From the NCBI GenBank assembly GCA_021772215.1, contig JAJFMK010000257.1, positions 1 to 5,531 of the forward strand: 5,531 bases of DNA, read 5' to 3'. Each line of letters begins with the position of its first letter. Positions within the stretch are counted from its first letter, which is position 1. Under the pieces are notes generated by a model. That model was not told where the DNA came from, made no database searches, and saw only the letters and a program-made list of their open reading frames with translations. A program made the position numbers and the translations under genes. This stretch comes from Chlamydiota bacterium (GTDB lineage: Bacteria; Chlamydiota; Chlamydiia; Chlamydiales; JAJFMK01). Shown here one piece after another: positions 1-5,531 of the stretch.

Positions 1-36
1 CCGCTTAAGGTTAAAAATAAACACGCCTCGCTGTAG
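1..36 (+). pseudogene. pepA: Tail of the pepA N-terminal domain in a different frame, ending at a TAG
   Basis: In the frame beginning at base 1 the window reads PLKVKNKHASL and then stops at TAG (34-36). The frame that continues pepA is shifted and is closed by TAA at 18-20. Adding one base near 31-36, or re-reading one base, joins the two into KHASL(L/V)VGLGKK. That matches the beta strand plus GLGK motif that chlamydial PepA proteins have at this position, as I recall them. The simplest reading is a 1-nt deletion, either a real mutation or a sequencing or assembly error. No slippery heptamer is visible, so programmed frameshifting is unlikely. Only about 11 codons are in view, which limits certainty. 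Confidence 0.55.
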
Positions 37-1289
37 TGGGTTTGGGAAAGAAGAGTGAAATCTCTTCAGATGTGATCCGAAAAGCGTATCGCGCTGCCGG
101 ATCGGCCGCTAAAGAGCGAAAGCTTACAAAGCTTTCTGTCATCGTCCCTTTGCGTCTCGGGGTTAACTTAGAGGACTCTGTTGAATCAGTTACAGATGGT
201 CTTCTCTTTTCTAGTTATACCTTCTCAGAGCACAAATGTGAAAAACCGCAGAATCAGCTCAAATCGATTACTCTACTCACCGCAGAAGAAAGAGCGCTAG
301 ATAGGGCTAAAGAGACCGCGCTCAGATTTACCGGTGTGGCGCTCTCTAAAGATTTGATTAACCTCAATGCCGACGTGGTGACGCCGCAGTGGCTTGGTGA
401 CCTTGCCAAGCAGATGGCAAAGTCTGAGCTAAAGCTGAAGGCGACCGTTTTTGATAAGGCTAGGATTCAAAAAGAGAAGATGGGTCTTCTCTTGGCTGTG
501 AGCCAGGGTTCTACAAACAAAGATCCGCGCTTCATCATCCTTGAATATAATGGAGCAGCTAAGAGTAAGAGCAGCACAGTCTTGATCGGTAAAGGGGTTA
601 CTTACGATACAGGTGGTCTCAACTTAAAGCCGACAGGCTTTATGGAGACGATGAAGTCGGACATGAGCGGCGCTAGTATCGTTCTCTCGACTGTCTACAC
701 AGCAGCTAAGCTTGGCTTAAAGTGCAACGTAACTGCGATTGTTCCTGCAACTGAAAATGCTATTGGCCCAGAGAGCTTTAAGCCGGGCGATGTCTATACA
801 GCTTATAACGGAACAACTGTTGAAATCGGAAATACCGACGCTGAAGGGCGCCTCGTTTTGGCTGATGCCATCTCCTGGGCCGAAGATAAACTTGAGCCAG
901 ATCGTATTATTGATGTAGCCACACTTACCGGTGCTATCGCTGTTGCTTTAGGCGAAGGGTGCGCTGGTCTCTTTACGCCTGATGACAAGCTCGCTAACGC
1001 GCTTCTTCAGTCTAGTGATAAGTCTGGTGAGATGCTCTGGAGAATGCCTCTCATCAAAGATTACAACGAAAAGCTCAAATCTCATGTTGCCGACACCTCA
1101 AATATCGGTAACCGCGAAGGGGGAGCCATTTCAGCCGCTCTCTTCCTCCAAAAATTCGTCAAAAAGACCCCTTGGGCACACCTCGATATCGCCGGTGTCG
1201 CCTTCACCAAGTTTGCTAAAGGGCTCTTTCCCAAACATGCCACCGGCTATGGCGTACGCCTCCTCATCAACTATCTATCCCAAATCTAA
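36..1289 (+). CDS. pepA: Leucyl aminopeptidase (cytosol aminopeptidase, M17 family), N-terminal part out of frame
   Basis: Cytosolic two-metal exopeptidase that removes N-terminal residues, typically Leu, in peptide turnover; the family forms hexamers. Counting from the GTG at 36 (417 residues), every M17 catalytic element is present with the spacing I recall for E. coli PepA. The metal ligands are K186, D191, D209, D268 and E270, and the catalytic residues are K198 and R272. The family signature NTDAEGRL lies at 266-273. The C-terminal catalytic domain is complete and ends at TAA. Family members are near 500 residues, so about 75-80 N-terminal residues are missing. The GTG has no ribosome binding site, and the frame stays open only back to a stop at 18-20. 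Homology (GLGK followed by an acidic stretch) shows that the start of this frame is the interior of the protein. The true 5' part is in another frame (see 1-36). The sequence most resembles chlamydial PepA from memory. Function is sure; intactness of the gene is not. Confidence 0.93.
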   Translation: MGLGKKSEISSDVIRKAYRAAGSAAKERKLTKLSVIVPLRLGVNLEDSVESVTDGLLFSSYTFSEHKCEKPQNQLKSITLLTAEERALDRAKETALRFTGVALSKDLINLNADVVTPQWLGDLAKQMAKSELKLKATVFDKARIQKEKMGLLLAVSQGSTNKDPRFIILEYNGAAKSKSSTVLIGKGVTYDTGGLNLKPTGFMETMKSDMSGASIVLSTVYTAAKLGLKCNVTAIVPATENAIGPESFKPGDVYTAYNGTTVEIGNTDAEGRLVLADAISWAEDKLEPDRIIDVATLTGAIAVALGEGCAGLFTPDDKLANALLQSSDKSGEMLWRMPLIKDYNEKLKSHVADTSNIGNREGGAISAALFLQKFVKKTPWAHLDIAGVAFTKFAKGLFPKHATGYGVRLLINYLSQI

Positions 1290-1400
1290 AAGAGTCCTCT
1301 AGCCCCATTTTTCAGGAGCAGATTGTGGATTTGTTATTTTTTTTAAGTGGCTAGATTTGTAACTGCTTTCAATTAAATAGTTTATATATGTGTTGATATT

Positions 1401-1442
1401 ATATAAGTTATTTGATATAAGTTATTTGATATAATTATTTTG
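1401..1442. repeat. 14-bp tandem repeat, two perfect copies and one degenerate copy
   Basis: The unit ATATAAGTTATTTG occurs at 1401-1414 and again, identically, at 1415-1428. A third, degenerate copy, ATATAATTATTTTG, follows at 1429-1442, with one G lost and one T gained. The array sits directly upstream of the orphan gene and overlaps its likely -10 element, so copy number could affect promoter spacing or serve as protein-binding sites. That role is inference; the repeat itself is read directly from the sequence. Confidence 0.85.
1427..1435 (+). promoter_or_regulatory. Candidate extended -10 promoter of the orphan gene
   Basis: TGATATAAT at 1427-1435 is a perfect extended -10 (TGnTATAAT). 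It would start transcription near 1442 and give a leader of about 30 nt before the ATG at 1473. No good -35 lies at 17 bp; the hexamer at 1407-1412 is GTTATT. An alternative pair is TTGATA (1393-1398) with a 17-bp spacer to TATAAG (1416-1421). In such AT-rich DNA chance matches are common, so this is a moderate call. Confidence 0.5.
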
Positions 1443-1464
1443 TTAATTAATATTAAAGCAATAT

Positions 1465-1470
1465 GGAGGA
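1465..1470 (+). promoter_or_regulatory. Ribosome binding site deciding the orphan gene start
   Basis: GGAGGA at 1465-1470 is a strong Shine-Dalgarno match, but it lies only about 3 nt before the ATG at 1473, a tight spacing. It still favours the ATG at 1473 over the upstream in-frame TTG at 1440, which has no purine-rich site before it and lies inside the repeat and promoter region. Confidence 0.55.
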
Positions 1471-1472
1471 AT

Positions 1473-1895
1473 ATGTTTGTTTCGGGTTTAGTTAAAGGTG
1501 TATGTGCTTCTGGGTGTTTTGCATATGCATACAATCAATACAATAACTATAACGTTATTAATAATGTTATATTGTTAAGCATAAGTTGCGTGGAAAGGTC
1601 TAGAGTTATGGGTAATGATGCTTTAAGAAGGAGTGTTGAACAATATAATCCAAACAGTTGTACTGAGAAGCCGAATGTTGTATTTAATAGAGTTTGTGGT
1701 GAATATTATAATAAGTTCTACCAAGAAGGTCTAAAGTTTATGTTTCGTGAGAATGATGTTTTGTATAGTCGATACAAAGAAGATCCATTGTTGGATTCCG
1801 ATAATGATAAGCGTAAGACTATTTTCCTCGGGACTGCCGCAGCTGCTATCGGTTGTAAATTAGCATACGATGTGCTTATTTCTTCTAAGAGGTAA
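1473..1895 (+). CDS. Hypothetical protein, AT-rich orphan with terminal hydrophobic segments
   Basis: I do not recognise this 140-residue protein. The N-terminus (about residues 2-20) is moderately hydrophobic with one Lys and a CxxxC pair (C11, C15), and could be a signal or anchor segment. A Tyr/Asn-rich stretch follows at 18-31. The middle (about 40-115) is polar and charged. Residues 116-136 (IFLGTAAAAIGCKLAYDVLI) look like a transmembrane helix flanked by basic residues, with SSKR at the end. There are six Cys in all: 11, 15, 39, 63, 75 and 128. ATG 1473 is chosen for its GGAGGA site; a TTG at 1440 would add 11 residues. GC over 1441-1860 is about 33% by hand count, against roughly 50% in the neighbours, which suggests recent acquisition or a fast-evolving lineage-specific gene. 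The hydrophobic ends would suit a membrane protein or a secreted effector, but the bilobed hydrophobic domain of chlamydial Inc proteins is absent. It converges on tsaD and overlaps it by 11 bp. Confidence 0.6.
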   Translation: MFVSGLVKGVCASGCFAYAYNQYNNYNVINNVILLSISCVERSRVMGNDALRRSVEQYNPNSCTEKPNVVFNRVCGEYYNKFYQEGLKFMFRENDVLYSRYKEDPLLDSDNDKRKTIFLGTAAAAIGCKLAYDVLISSKR

Positions 1896-2901
1896 AGGGT
1901 ATCCGCGTCACAGGCTTTAGCCTTAAGCCATCTGGCTTAAAGCCGTTTTTGTGACGCCAGGCGGCGAGGCCGGCGATCATGGCGCCGTTGTCTAGGGTGA
2001 GTTCTCTTTTTGGCCAGTAGAGATTGAGATCTGTCTTTTCGAAGGCATCACGCAAAGCTTGATTGTTTGTGACCCCTCCGCCGAAGAGGAGGTTTTGGCA
2101 GTTAAATTCTTTGGCGGCTAGGGTCGCCTTCTTAATTACATCGCGAATCACGGCTGCTTGGAATGAGGCGGCCATGTCGTTGATCTCTTTTTCTGTTAAT
2201 GTGACTTTAGAGATGGAGCCTTTGGGGCCAAAGAGGTTGTAGAGAACCGAAGTTTTTGTGCCGCTGAAGGAGAAATCGAAGGGGCGGTTTTTGATCTGGC
2301 CCGCTTTGATGGGATAGACTGTAGGGTCGCCAAGGGCGGCTCTTTTTTCAATTTCAGGGCCGCCGGGATAGGGCAGCTGCATCATCTTTGCCACTTTATC
2401 GAACGCCTCGCCTAGGGCATCATCGACAGTTTGTCCTATGAGCTGAAAATCTCCAAATGAGCGCATATAGAGTAGAGTTGTATGGCCGCCGGAGAGGACA
2501 ACGCCAATCGAGGGGAAGGTAATCTCCTCTTCATGGGACATCAAAACAGCGTAGAGATGCGCTTCAATATGGTTGATGCCCATTAGTGGCTTGTTGAGGG
2601 TCATCGCTAAAGTTTTGGCGCACTGGAGTCCTACCATAAGGGCTCCTAGGAGGCCTGGCCCATAAGCGACCGAGATCAGATCGATATCTTCGAGTTTGCT
2701 GTTGGCTTCTTTTAAAGCCTCATCGAGAAGGGGGATAATCTGTTCGGTGTGCATCCGAGAGGCAAGTTCGGGGATTACCCCGCCAAAGGATGAGTGTACG
2801 GTAGCTTGTGAGGCGATTTTGTTGGAGAGGATCTCTTTGGTGCCCCTGACGATGGCGACAGCGGTCTCATCGCAGGTTGTTTCAATGCCTAGAGTTAACA
2901 T
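1885..2901 (-). CDS. tsaD: tRNA N6-threonylcarbamoyladenosine synthase subunit TsaD (Kae1/Qri7/YgjD family)
   Basis: Transfers the threonylcarbamoyl group from threonylcarbamoyl-AMP to A37 of ANN-decoding tRNAs, in the cytosol, working with TsaB and TsaE in bacteria. The 338-residue length and motifs are standard. The N-terminus is LGIETTCDETAVAI (residues 4-17). The iron-binding pair is H111 and H115 in NHIEAH. LSGGHT spans 137-141+, TVDDALGEAFDKVAKM starts at 158, FSGTKTSVL at 212, the GGG nucleotide loop is 274-276, N280 follows, and the metal Asp is D304 in LDNGAMIAG. The ATG at 2901 gives the canonical family N-terminus and has a modest AAGGG upstream. Its first 20 nt overlap the end of pgl, so it is the last gene of the zwf cluster; the link is positional, not metabolic. 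The stop is TAG. The 3' end overlaps the convergent orphan by 11 bp and contains the nested inverted repeat. Confidence 0.97.
   Translation of the reverse strand: MLTLGIETTCDETAVAIVRGTKEILSNKIASQATVHSSFGGVIPELASRMHTEQIIPLLDEALKEANSKLEDIDLISVAYGPGLLGALMVGLQCAKTLAMTLNKPLMGINHIEAHLYAVLMSHEEEITFPSIGVVLSGGHTTLLYMRSFGDFQLIGQTVDDALGEAFDKVAKMMQLPYPGGPEIEKRAALGDPTVYPIKAGQIKNRPFDFSFSGTKTSVLYNLFGPKGSISKVTLTEKEINDMAASFQAAVIRDVIKKATLAAKEFNCQNLLFGGGVTNNQALRDAFEKTDLNLYWPKRELTLDNGAMIAGLAAWRHKNGFKPDGLRLKPVTRIPFTS
1905..1957. repeat. Nested inverted repeat inside the 3' end of tsaD
   Basis: Three nested sets of arms are visible. The outer arms GCGTCACA (1905-1912) and TGTGACGC (1950-1957) are perfectly complementary over 8 bp. 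Just inside, GGCT (1913-1916) pairs with AGCC (1941-1944). The core TTAAGCC (1923-1929) pairs with GGCTTAA (1934-1940) around a 4-nt loop. The whole element lies within the last codons of tsaD, encoding its KPDGLRLKPVT tail, and just past the stop of the orphan gene. Confidence 0.8.
1913..1950 (+). terminator. Probable intrinsic terminator for the orphan gene
   Basis: A GC-containing hairpin (core stem 1923-1929 with 1934-1940, extended by 1913-1916 with 1941-1944) is followed by G and five T (1946-1950), about 20-50 nt past the stop of the + strand gene at 1895. The T tract is short but orientation-specific: no T run follows the hairpin on the - strand. It would therefore stop + strand transcription without interrupting the tsaD message. 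Confidence 0.6.
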
Positions 2902-3607
2902 TAATCCCTTTAGCGCTCTCTTTGTCTAAAAACCAAAGGGATGGCTGATCTGCAGTTCCAACGCGAGCCACGGGATAGCTGCTCTCATTTGAAAAAACCT
3001 CAGTTACGACACTGCTCTTGCCGGCTCCTAAGACGTATAGCACAACCTGTCTGGCGTGGTTAATTAGAGCAAAAGTGAAGCTAAGGCGCCAGCACTCTTT
3101 TTGCGGGATGTAGTTGGCGATGACAGCGGTCTCTACTACTTCTAAGCCATCTGTTCCAGGAAAGAGAGAGGCGGTGTGGCCATCTTCTCCCATGCCAAGC
3201 ATCACCAGATCAAAACGCATATCAGGGACAAGCTCTTGAATTTTACGCGTGTAGAGCGCGGCGGCTGTTTTTGGATCTTCATGCTCTCCCATGGGGCGAA
3301 TAATCTGATCTTGTGGGATATTGAGGGTGCTAAACCCTGCATCCATAGCCATCTTGTAGTTACTATCAGGGTCTGTGGGAGGGACGCAGCGCTCATCGCT
3401 CCAGAATAGCCAGACCTTTGTCCAATCTATCTTGTCTTTCCAAGCGTTAGTTGATAGCAGCTTAAAGAGGGCCTTAGGGGTGCTGCCACCAGATAGAGCC
3501 ACATAAAAGGCGCCCGACTTTTCCATCGCCTCATTGGCGGTTTTAACAAAATGTTTGGCTGCTTCTTCAACAGCCGCTTGGCTGACAATGACTTTTCTTG
3601 TATTCAT
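2882..3607 (-). CDS. pgl: 6-phosphogluconolactonase (DevB/Pgl type)
   Basis: Hydrolyses 6-phosphoglucono-1,5-lactone to 6-phosphogluconate, the second step of the oxidative pentose phosphate pathway, using the product of the adjacent zwf. The 241-residue length is typical of the SugarP isomerase-like Pgl/DevB family. Visible motifs are ALSGGSTPKALF (38-48), WSDERCVPPTDPDSNY (69-84), the signature LGMGEDGHTASLFPG (137-151) containing the presumed catalytic H144 region, and the C-terminal SLWFLDKESA. The start ATG (3605-3607) shares ATGA with the opcA stop. No Shine-Dalgarno precedes it, which fits translational coupling by termination-reinitiation. The last residues (about GINVNSRH) overlap tsaD by 20 nt and look like a read-through extension past the usual family end. 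Confidence 0.96.
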   Translation of the reverse strand: MNTRKVIVSQAAVEEAAKHFVKTANEAMEKSGAFYVALSGGSTPKALFKLLSTNAWKDKIDWTKVWLFWSDERCVPPTDPDSNYKMAMDAGFSTLNIPQDQIIRPMGEHEDPKTAAALYTRKIQELVPDMRFDLVMLGMGEDGHTASLFPGTDGLEVVETAVIANYIPQKECWRLSFTFALINHARQVVLYVLGAGKSSVVTEVFSNESSYPVARVGTADQPSLWFLDKESAKGINVNSRH

Positions 3608-4587
3608 TTGACGATAATTTTAGATAGCAAATTTAACATAGGGGGATAGTGGGAGTCAACTTCAGCCCAGAGAAGCTGGGCGAGGTAGTGGCTGCCGCGA
3701 TTGACATCGGGGAGGTATAGGGTAAAGGGGAGGTCGCAGGCGTCATGAGAGGCAAGATGGACCATCACCTGTGAAGTCTTAGGTTTCTTTGTCAATTCGA
3801 CCATGCCGCCGTTGCTGTTGGCAGCGCTAAAAGAGAGAATCTCTCCCGGAAAGCTGCCCTCTTTGTCTTCCTCTTGAAGCTGGAGGGTAAAGGAGTTGTT
3901 AACTTTGATTGAGTCACCTTCAAGAGGTTCTAAGCTCCAGTTCAGCCTTGAGGCGAGCCAGGCGAAGAGGTAGAGGCTTTGCGTCATTGACCCCTTTTGA
4001 TAGCTGATCTGCAGCTTTTGGCAGTCGGTTAAAATAGCTAGGCGTGGTTCGGAGTCGATCAGCTCCATGAGAATCGATCGCCAGCCGAAGATTTTGGCCC
4101 AGTTTATGTCGACAATTTCACGTTTACACTCATCGAGAATCTGATGCATTTTTTGGCAAAAGAGTTTCAGATCTTGATTGGGCTCTGCGTCAAAGAGAAG
4201 GCGCTCTGAGATCTGTTTAAAAAAGCCTAGTGCTTTACTGCTAGAACTGGGGTTGCCAAGCCAGAGCGTATAAACAGGATAGTCGGGAACGAGGAGGGGG
4301 AGGGCGAGCAGCTCTACCTCATCGATGCGCTTGCCGCGAAGCTCCACATGGACACGGGAGTAGGCATCTCCCATCTCCGGCTCTTCACTCACATCGATGC
4401 CGTCACCTTTTGCCTCGCGGTCGCCAAAGAGAATCATCACTTTAGCGGGGAAGTAGCTGAGTAGGATATCGGTAAAACTGTTGATACGAGATAGCTTAGA
4501 TTTATCTTCTGTATAGGCGATGAAGTTAAAGAGACAGGAGCGCTGTGCGCGGTAGGTGATATCTTTAACTTCGGCTCGCTCGCCCAT
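3604..4587 (-). CDS. opcA: OpcA-like glucose-6-phosphate dehydrogenase assembly/effector protein
   Basis: OpcA binds glucose-6-phosphate dehydrogenase and promotes its oligomerisation or activation in cyanobacteria; homologues occur in actinobacteria and environmental chlamydiae. From ATG 4587 the protein has 327 residues. Family-like segments are RAQRSCLFNFIAYTED (13-28), FPAKVMILFGDRE (46-58), LPLLVPDYPVYTLWLGNP (96-113), DINWAKIFGWRSILMELID (160-178) and LFAWLASRLNWSL (207-219). No catalytic motif is expected. Position between zwf and pgl supports the role. Two starts are possible. ATG 4587 forms TAATG with the zwf stop and has GGAGG 8 nt upstream. ATG 4602 adds five residues (MEDDL), overlaps zwf by 16 nt and has a weaker GAGGG. 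I prefer 4587. The region before the conserved RAxxxFNF block is short compared with the cyanobacterial proteins I recall. The stop overlaps the pgl start. Confidence 0.82.
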   Translation of the reverse strand: MGERAEVKDITYRAQRSCLFNFIAYTEDKSKLSRINSFTDILLSYFPAKVMILFGDREAKGDGIDVSEEPEMGDAYSRVHVELRGKRIDEVELLALPLLVPDYPVYTLWLGNPSSSSKALGFFKQISERLLFDAEPNQDLKLFCQKMHQILDECKREIVDINWAKIFGWRSILMELIDSEPRLAILTDCQKLQISYQKGSMTQSLYLFAWLASRLNWSLEPLEGDSIKVNNSFTLQLQEEDKEGSFPGEILSFSAANSNGGMVELTKKPKTSQVMVHLASHDACDLPFTLYLPDVNRGSHYLAQLLWAEVDSHYPPMLNLLSKIIVK

Positions 4588-5531
4588 TAGATCATCCTCC
4601 ATGATCGGCCCTCGCGCCTTAAGAGCTCATCCGCATCGCTTGGTCCTAACGAACCGGCTGAGTACGGCGAAATTTTGGGGCCAAGTCCACTTTTCCAACG
4701 CTCTAAAATTGGTGTCATGAGGCGCCAAGAGGCTAACACTTCGTCATCTCTGGCAAAGAGCGTTGAATCGCCCGACATACAGTCACAGATGAGCCTCTCA
4801 TATGCTTCAGGGGGCTTAGAGCCGAAGTAGGAGTTGTAGCGAAAGTCCATCTTAACCGGCTGCACCACTTTAGAGAGGCCCGGAACCTTGCTGTTAATCT
4901 TTAATGAGATCCCCTCGTTGGGTTGAATGTGCATCACGAAGGCGTTAGGAGCGATCTCGCGGTTGGCGAGAGCCTGCACGCCGGGAGGCTGGCGGAAGGT
5001 GACAGCGACCTCAGTGGCGCGCCTTGTTAACCTCTTCCCTGCGCGCAAATAGATCGGAACGCCGGCCCAGCGCCAGTTATCGACAGAGAGCTTCATCGCC
5101 GCGTAAGTTTCGATGTCAGATTTAGGGTCAACATTCTCTTCATCGTGGTAGCTCACGACGCTTTCGCCGTTGATTAACCCGGGACCATACTGACCTCGGA
5201 CTACATTTTGGTCGATCTCAAGAGCACTCATTGGAGAGATCGCTTTAAGGACCTTCACCTTTTCATTGCGGATCGCATCGGCAGAGAAGCTCGAAGGCGG
5301 CTCCATCAAAGTTATGGATAAGAGCTGCATCGCATGATTTTGAATGATGTCGCGAAGGAGGCCCGCCTCTTCGAAGAAGCGACCCCTAGTGCCAATGCCC
5401 AGCTCTTCGGCGACGGTGATCTGGATGTTGTCAACGTAGTGGTTGTTCCAAAGGTGTTCAAAGATCGGATTACAAAATCTAAATGTAAGAAGGTTTTGGA
5501 CGGTCTCTTTACCAAGGTAGTGGTCGATGCG
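4587..5531 (-). CDS. zwf: Glucose-6-phosphate 1-dehydrogenase, C-terminal two-thirds (5' end beyond window)
   Basis: Oxidises glucose-6-phosphate to 6-phosphogluconolactone with NADP+, the entry step of the oxidative pentose phosphate pathway and a main NADPH source. The frame is open without interruption to the right edge of the window: 314 residues are visible and roughly 180-200 N-terminal residues, including the Rossmann dinucleotide-binding GxxGxx motif, lie outside. Numbering from the window edge, the active-site signature DHYLGKE is at 3-9, NNHYVDN at 29-35, GIGTRGRF at 46-52, MEPP at 76-79, GQYGPG at 113-118, the substrate-contact segment YLRAGKRL at 161-168, and EAYERL at 242-247. 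The C-terminal end is typical (YSAGSLGP, SWRMI). The first internal ATG (5330) is not the start: homology runs straight through it. It is the first gene seen of the zwf-opcA-pgl-tsaD cluster; the promoter is outside. Confidence 0.97.
   Translation of the reverse strand, partial: RIDHYLGKETVQNLLTFRFCNPIFEHLWNNHYVDNIQITVAEELGIGTRGRFFEEAGLLRDIIQNHAMQLLSITLMEPPSSFSADAIRNEKVKVLKAISPMSALEIDQNVVRGQYGPGLINGESVVSYHDEENVDPKSDIETYAAMKLSVDNWRWAGVPIYLRAGKRLTRRATEVAVTFRQPPGVQALANREIAPNAFVMHIQPNEGISLKINSKVPGLSKVVQPVKMDFRYNSYFGSKPPEAYERLICDCMSGDSTLFARDDEVLASWRLMTPILERWKSGLGPKISPYSAGSLGPSDADELLRREGRSWRMI
4595..4599 (-). promoter_or_regulatory. GGAGG ribosome binding site of opcA inside the end of zwf
   Basis: On the - strand GGAGG lies 8 nt before ATG 4587, within the last codons of zwf (encoding the W-R-M-I tail). 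It also lies immediately inside the alternative upstream ATG (4602), so an initiation complex on one start would hinder the other. This site is the main reason for choosing 4587. Confidence 0.6.

Larger units (their letters stand above)
1290..1472. other. AT-rich intergenic spacer between pepA and the orphan gene
   Basis: This spacer separates the end of pepA from the preferred start of the next gene. It contains a run of eight T at 1337-1344 without a convincing hairpin before it, then a very AT-rich stretch with a 14-bp tandem repeat and a promoter-like box (both listed separately). No RNA gene or additional reading frame is supported. Base composition drops sharply from pepA into this stretch and stays low through most of the next gene. 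Confidence 0.7.

Noticed and set aside
1..36. Programmed -1 frameshift in pepA
   Set aside because: A -1 shift at CTG-TAG would join the frames, but no X XXY YYZ slippery heptamer is present, so a simple indel is favoured.
803..1302. Open frames on both strands across the 3' half of pepA (803-988 on -, 982-1302 on +)
   Set aside because: They are low-complexity Ser/Pro-rich shadows of a strongly conserved pepA catalytic region, with no independent motif or ribosome binding site.
1290..1344. Possible pepA terminator: eight T at 1337-1344
   Set aside because: Only weak pairing (TCCT with AGGA across a 16-nt loop) was found upstream, and it does not abut the T run, so no hairpin terminator can be supported.
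1551..1568. Near-palindrome AACGTTATTAATAATGTT inside the orphan gene
   Set aside because: It has no loop, is AT-rich, has one mismatched pair and encodes a simple V-I-N-N-V repeat, so chance in low-complexity coding sequence is the likely cause.
2696..3409. Short open frames within tsaD and pgl (2696-2929 and 3176-3409 on +, 3202-3396 on -)
   Set aside because: They lie entirely or mostly inside well-supported genes in other frames and show no recognisable protein features.
5312..5515. Open frame on the - strand in front of the ATG-initiated part of zwf, suggesting a frameshift
   Set aside because: The zwf frame itself is open from 5330 to the window edge and encodes conserved G6PDH motifs (DHYLGKE, NNHYVDN, GIGTRGRF), so there is no frameshift and the other frame is a shadow.

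Overview
The window carries ordinary central-metabolism and housekeeping genes, with one AT-rich orphan gene between them. The organism looks like a member of the Chlamydiae outside the classical Chlamydia genus, an amoeba- or animal-associated 'environmental' chlamydia. This rests on the strong resemblance, from memory, of the leucyl aminopeptidase to chlamydial PepA and on the zwf / opcA-like / 6-phosphogluconolactonase gene order. No database search was possible, so the taxonomic call is tentative. Housekeeping genes sit near 50% GC by hand count of sample lines.

Layout. On the + strand, positions 1-1289 hold most of a leucyl aminopeptidase (pepA). Its N-terminal part lies upstream of the window and is out of frame with the rest because of an apparent 1-nt frameshift near positions 31-36. 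An AT-rich spacer (1290-1472) follows, with three copies of a 14-bp tandem repeat and a good extended -10 box. Then comes a 140-residue unrecognised gene (1473-1895, about one-third GC) with a hydrophobic segment at each end. It runs tail-to-tail into tsaD, overlapping it by 11 bp. Its probable intrinsic terminator, part of a nested inverted repeat at 1905-1957, is encoded inside the 3' end of tsaD.

The - strand from the right edge down to 1885 is one compact cluster: zwf (glucose-6-phosphate dehydrogenase, 5' end beyond the window), an OpcA-like G6PDH assembly/effector protein, pgl/devB (6-phosphogluconolactonase) and tsaD (tRNA t6A synthesis). The junctions are a TAATG (1 nt) or 16-nt overlap, an ATGA 4-nt overlap and a 20-nt overlap, so the four genes are almost certainly co-transcribed and partly translationally coupled. 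zwf, opcA and pgl together cover the first two steps of the oxidative pentose phosphate pathway (glucose-6-phosphate to 6-phosphogluconate, yielding NADPH) plus a modulator of the first enzyme. tsaD is an unrelated passenger at the operon end.

I see no CRISPR array, insertion sequence, phage gene, rRNA or tRNA, and no convincing undescribed system. The points most worth a second look are the pepA frame break, the low-GC orphan with its repeat-bearing promoter, and the nested hairpin inside tsaD.
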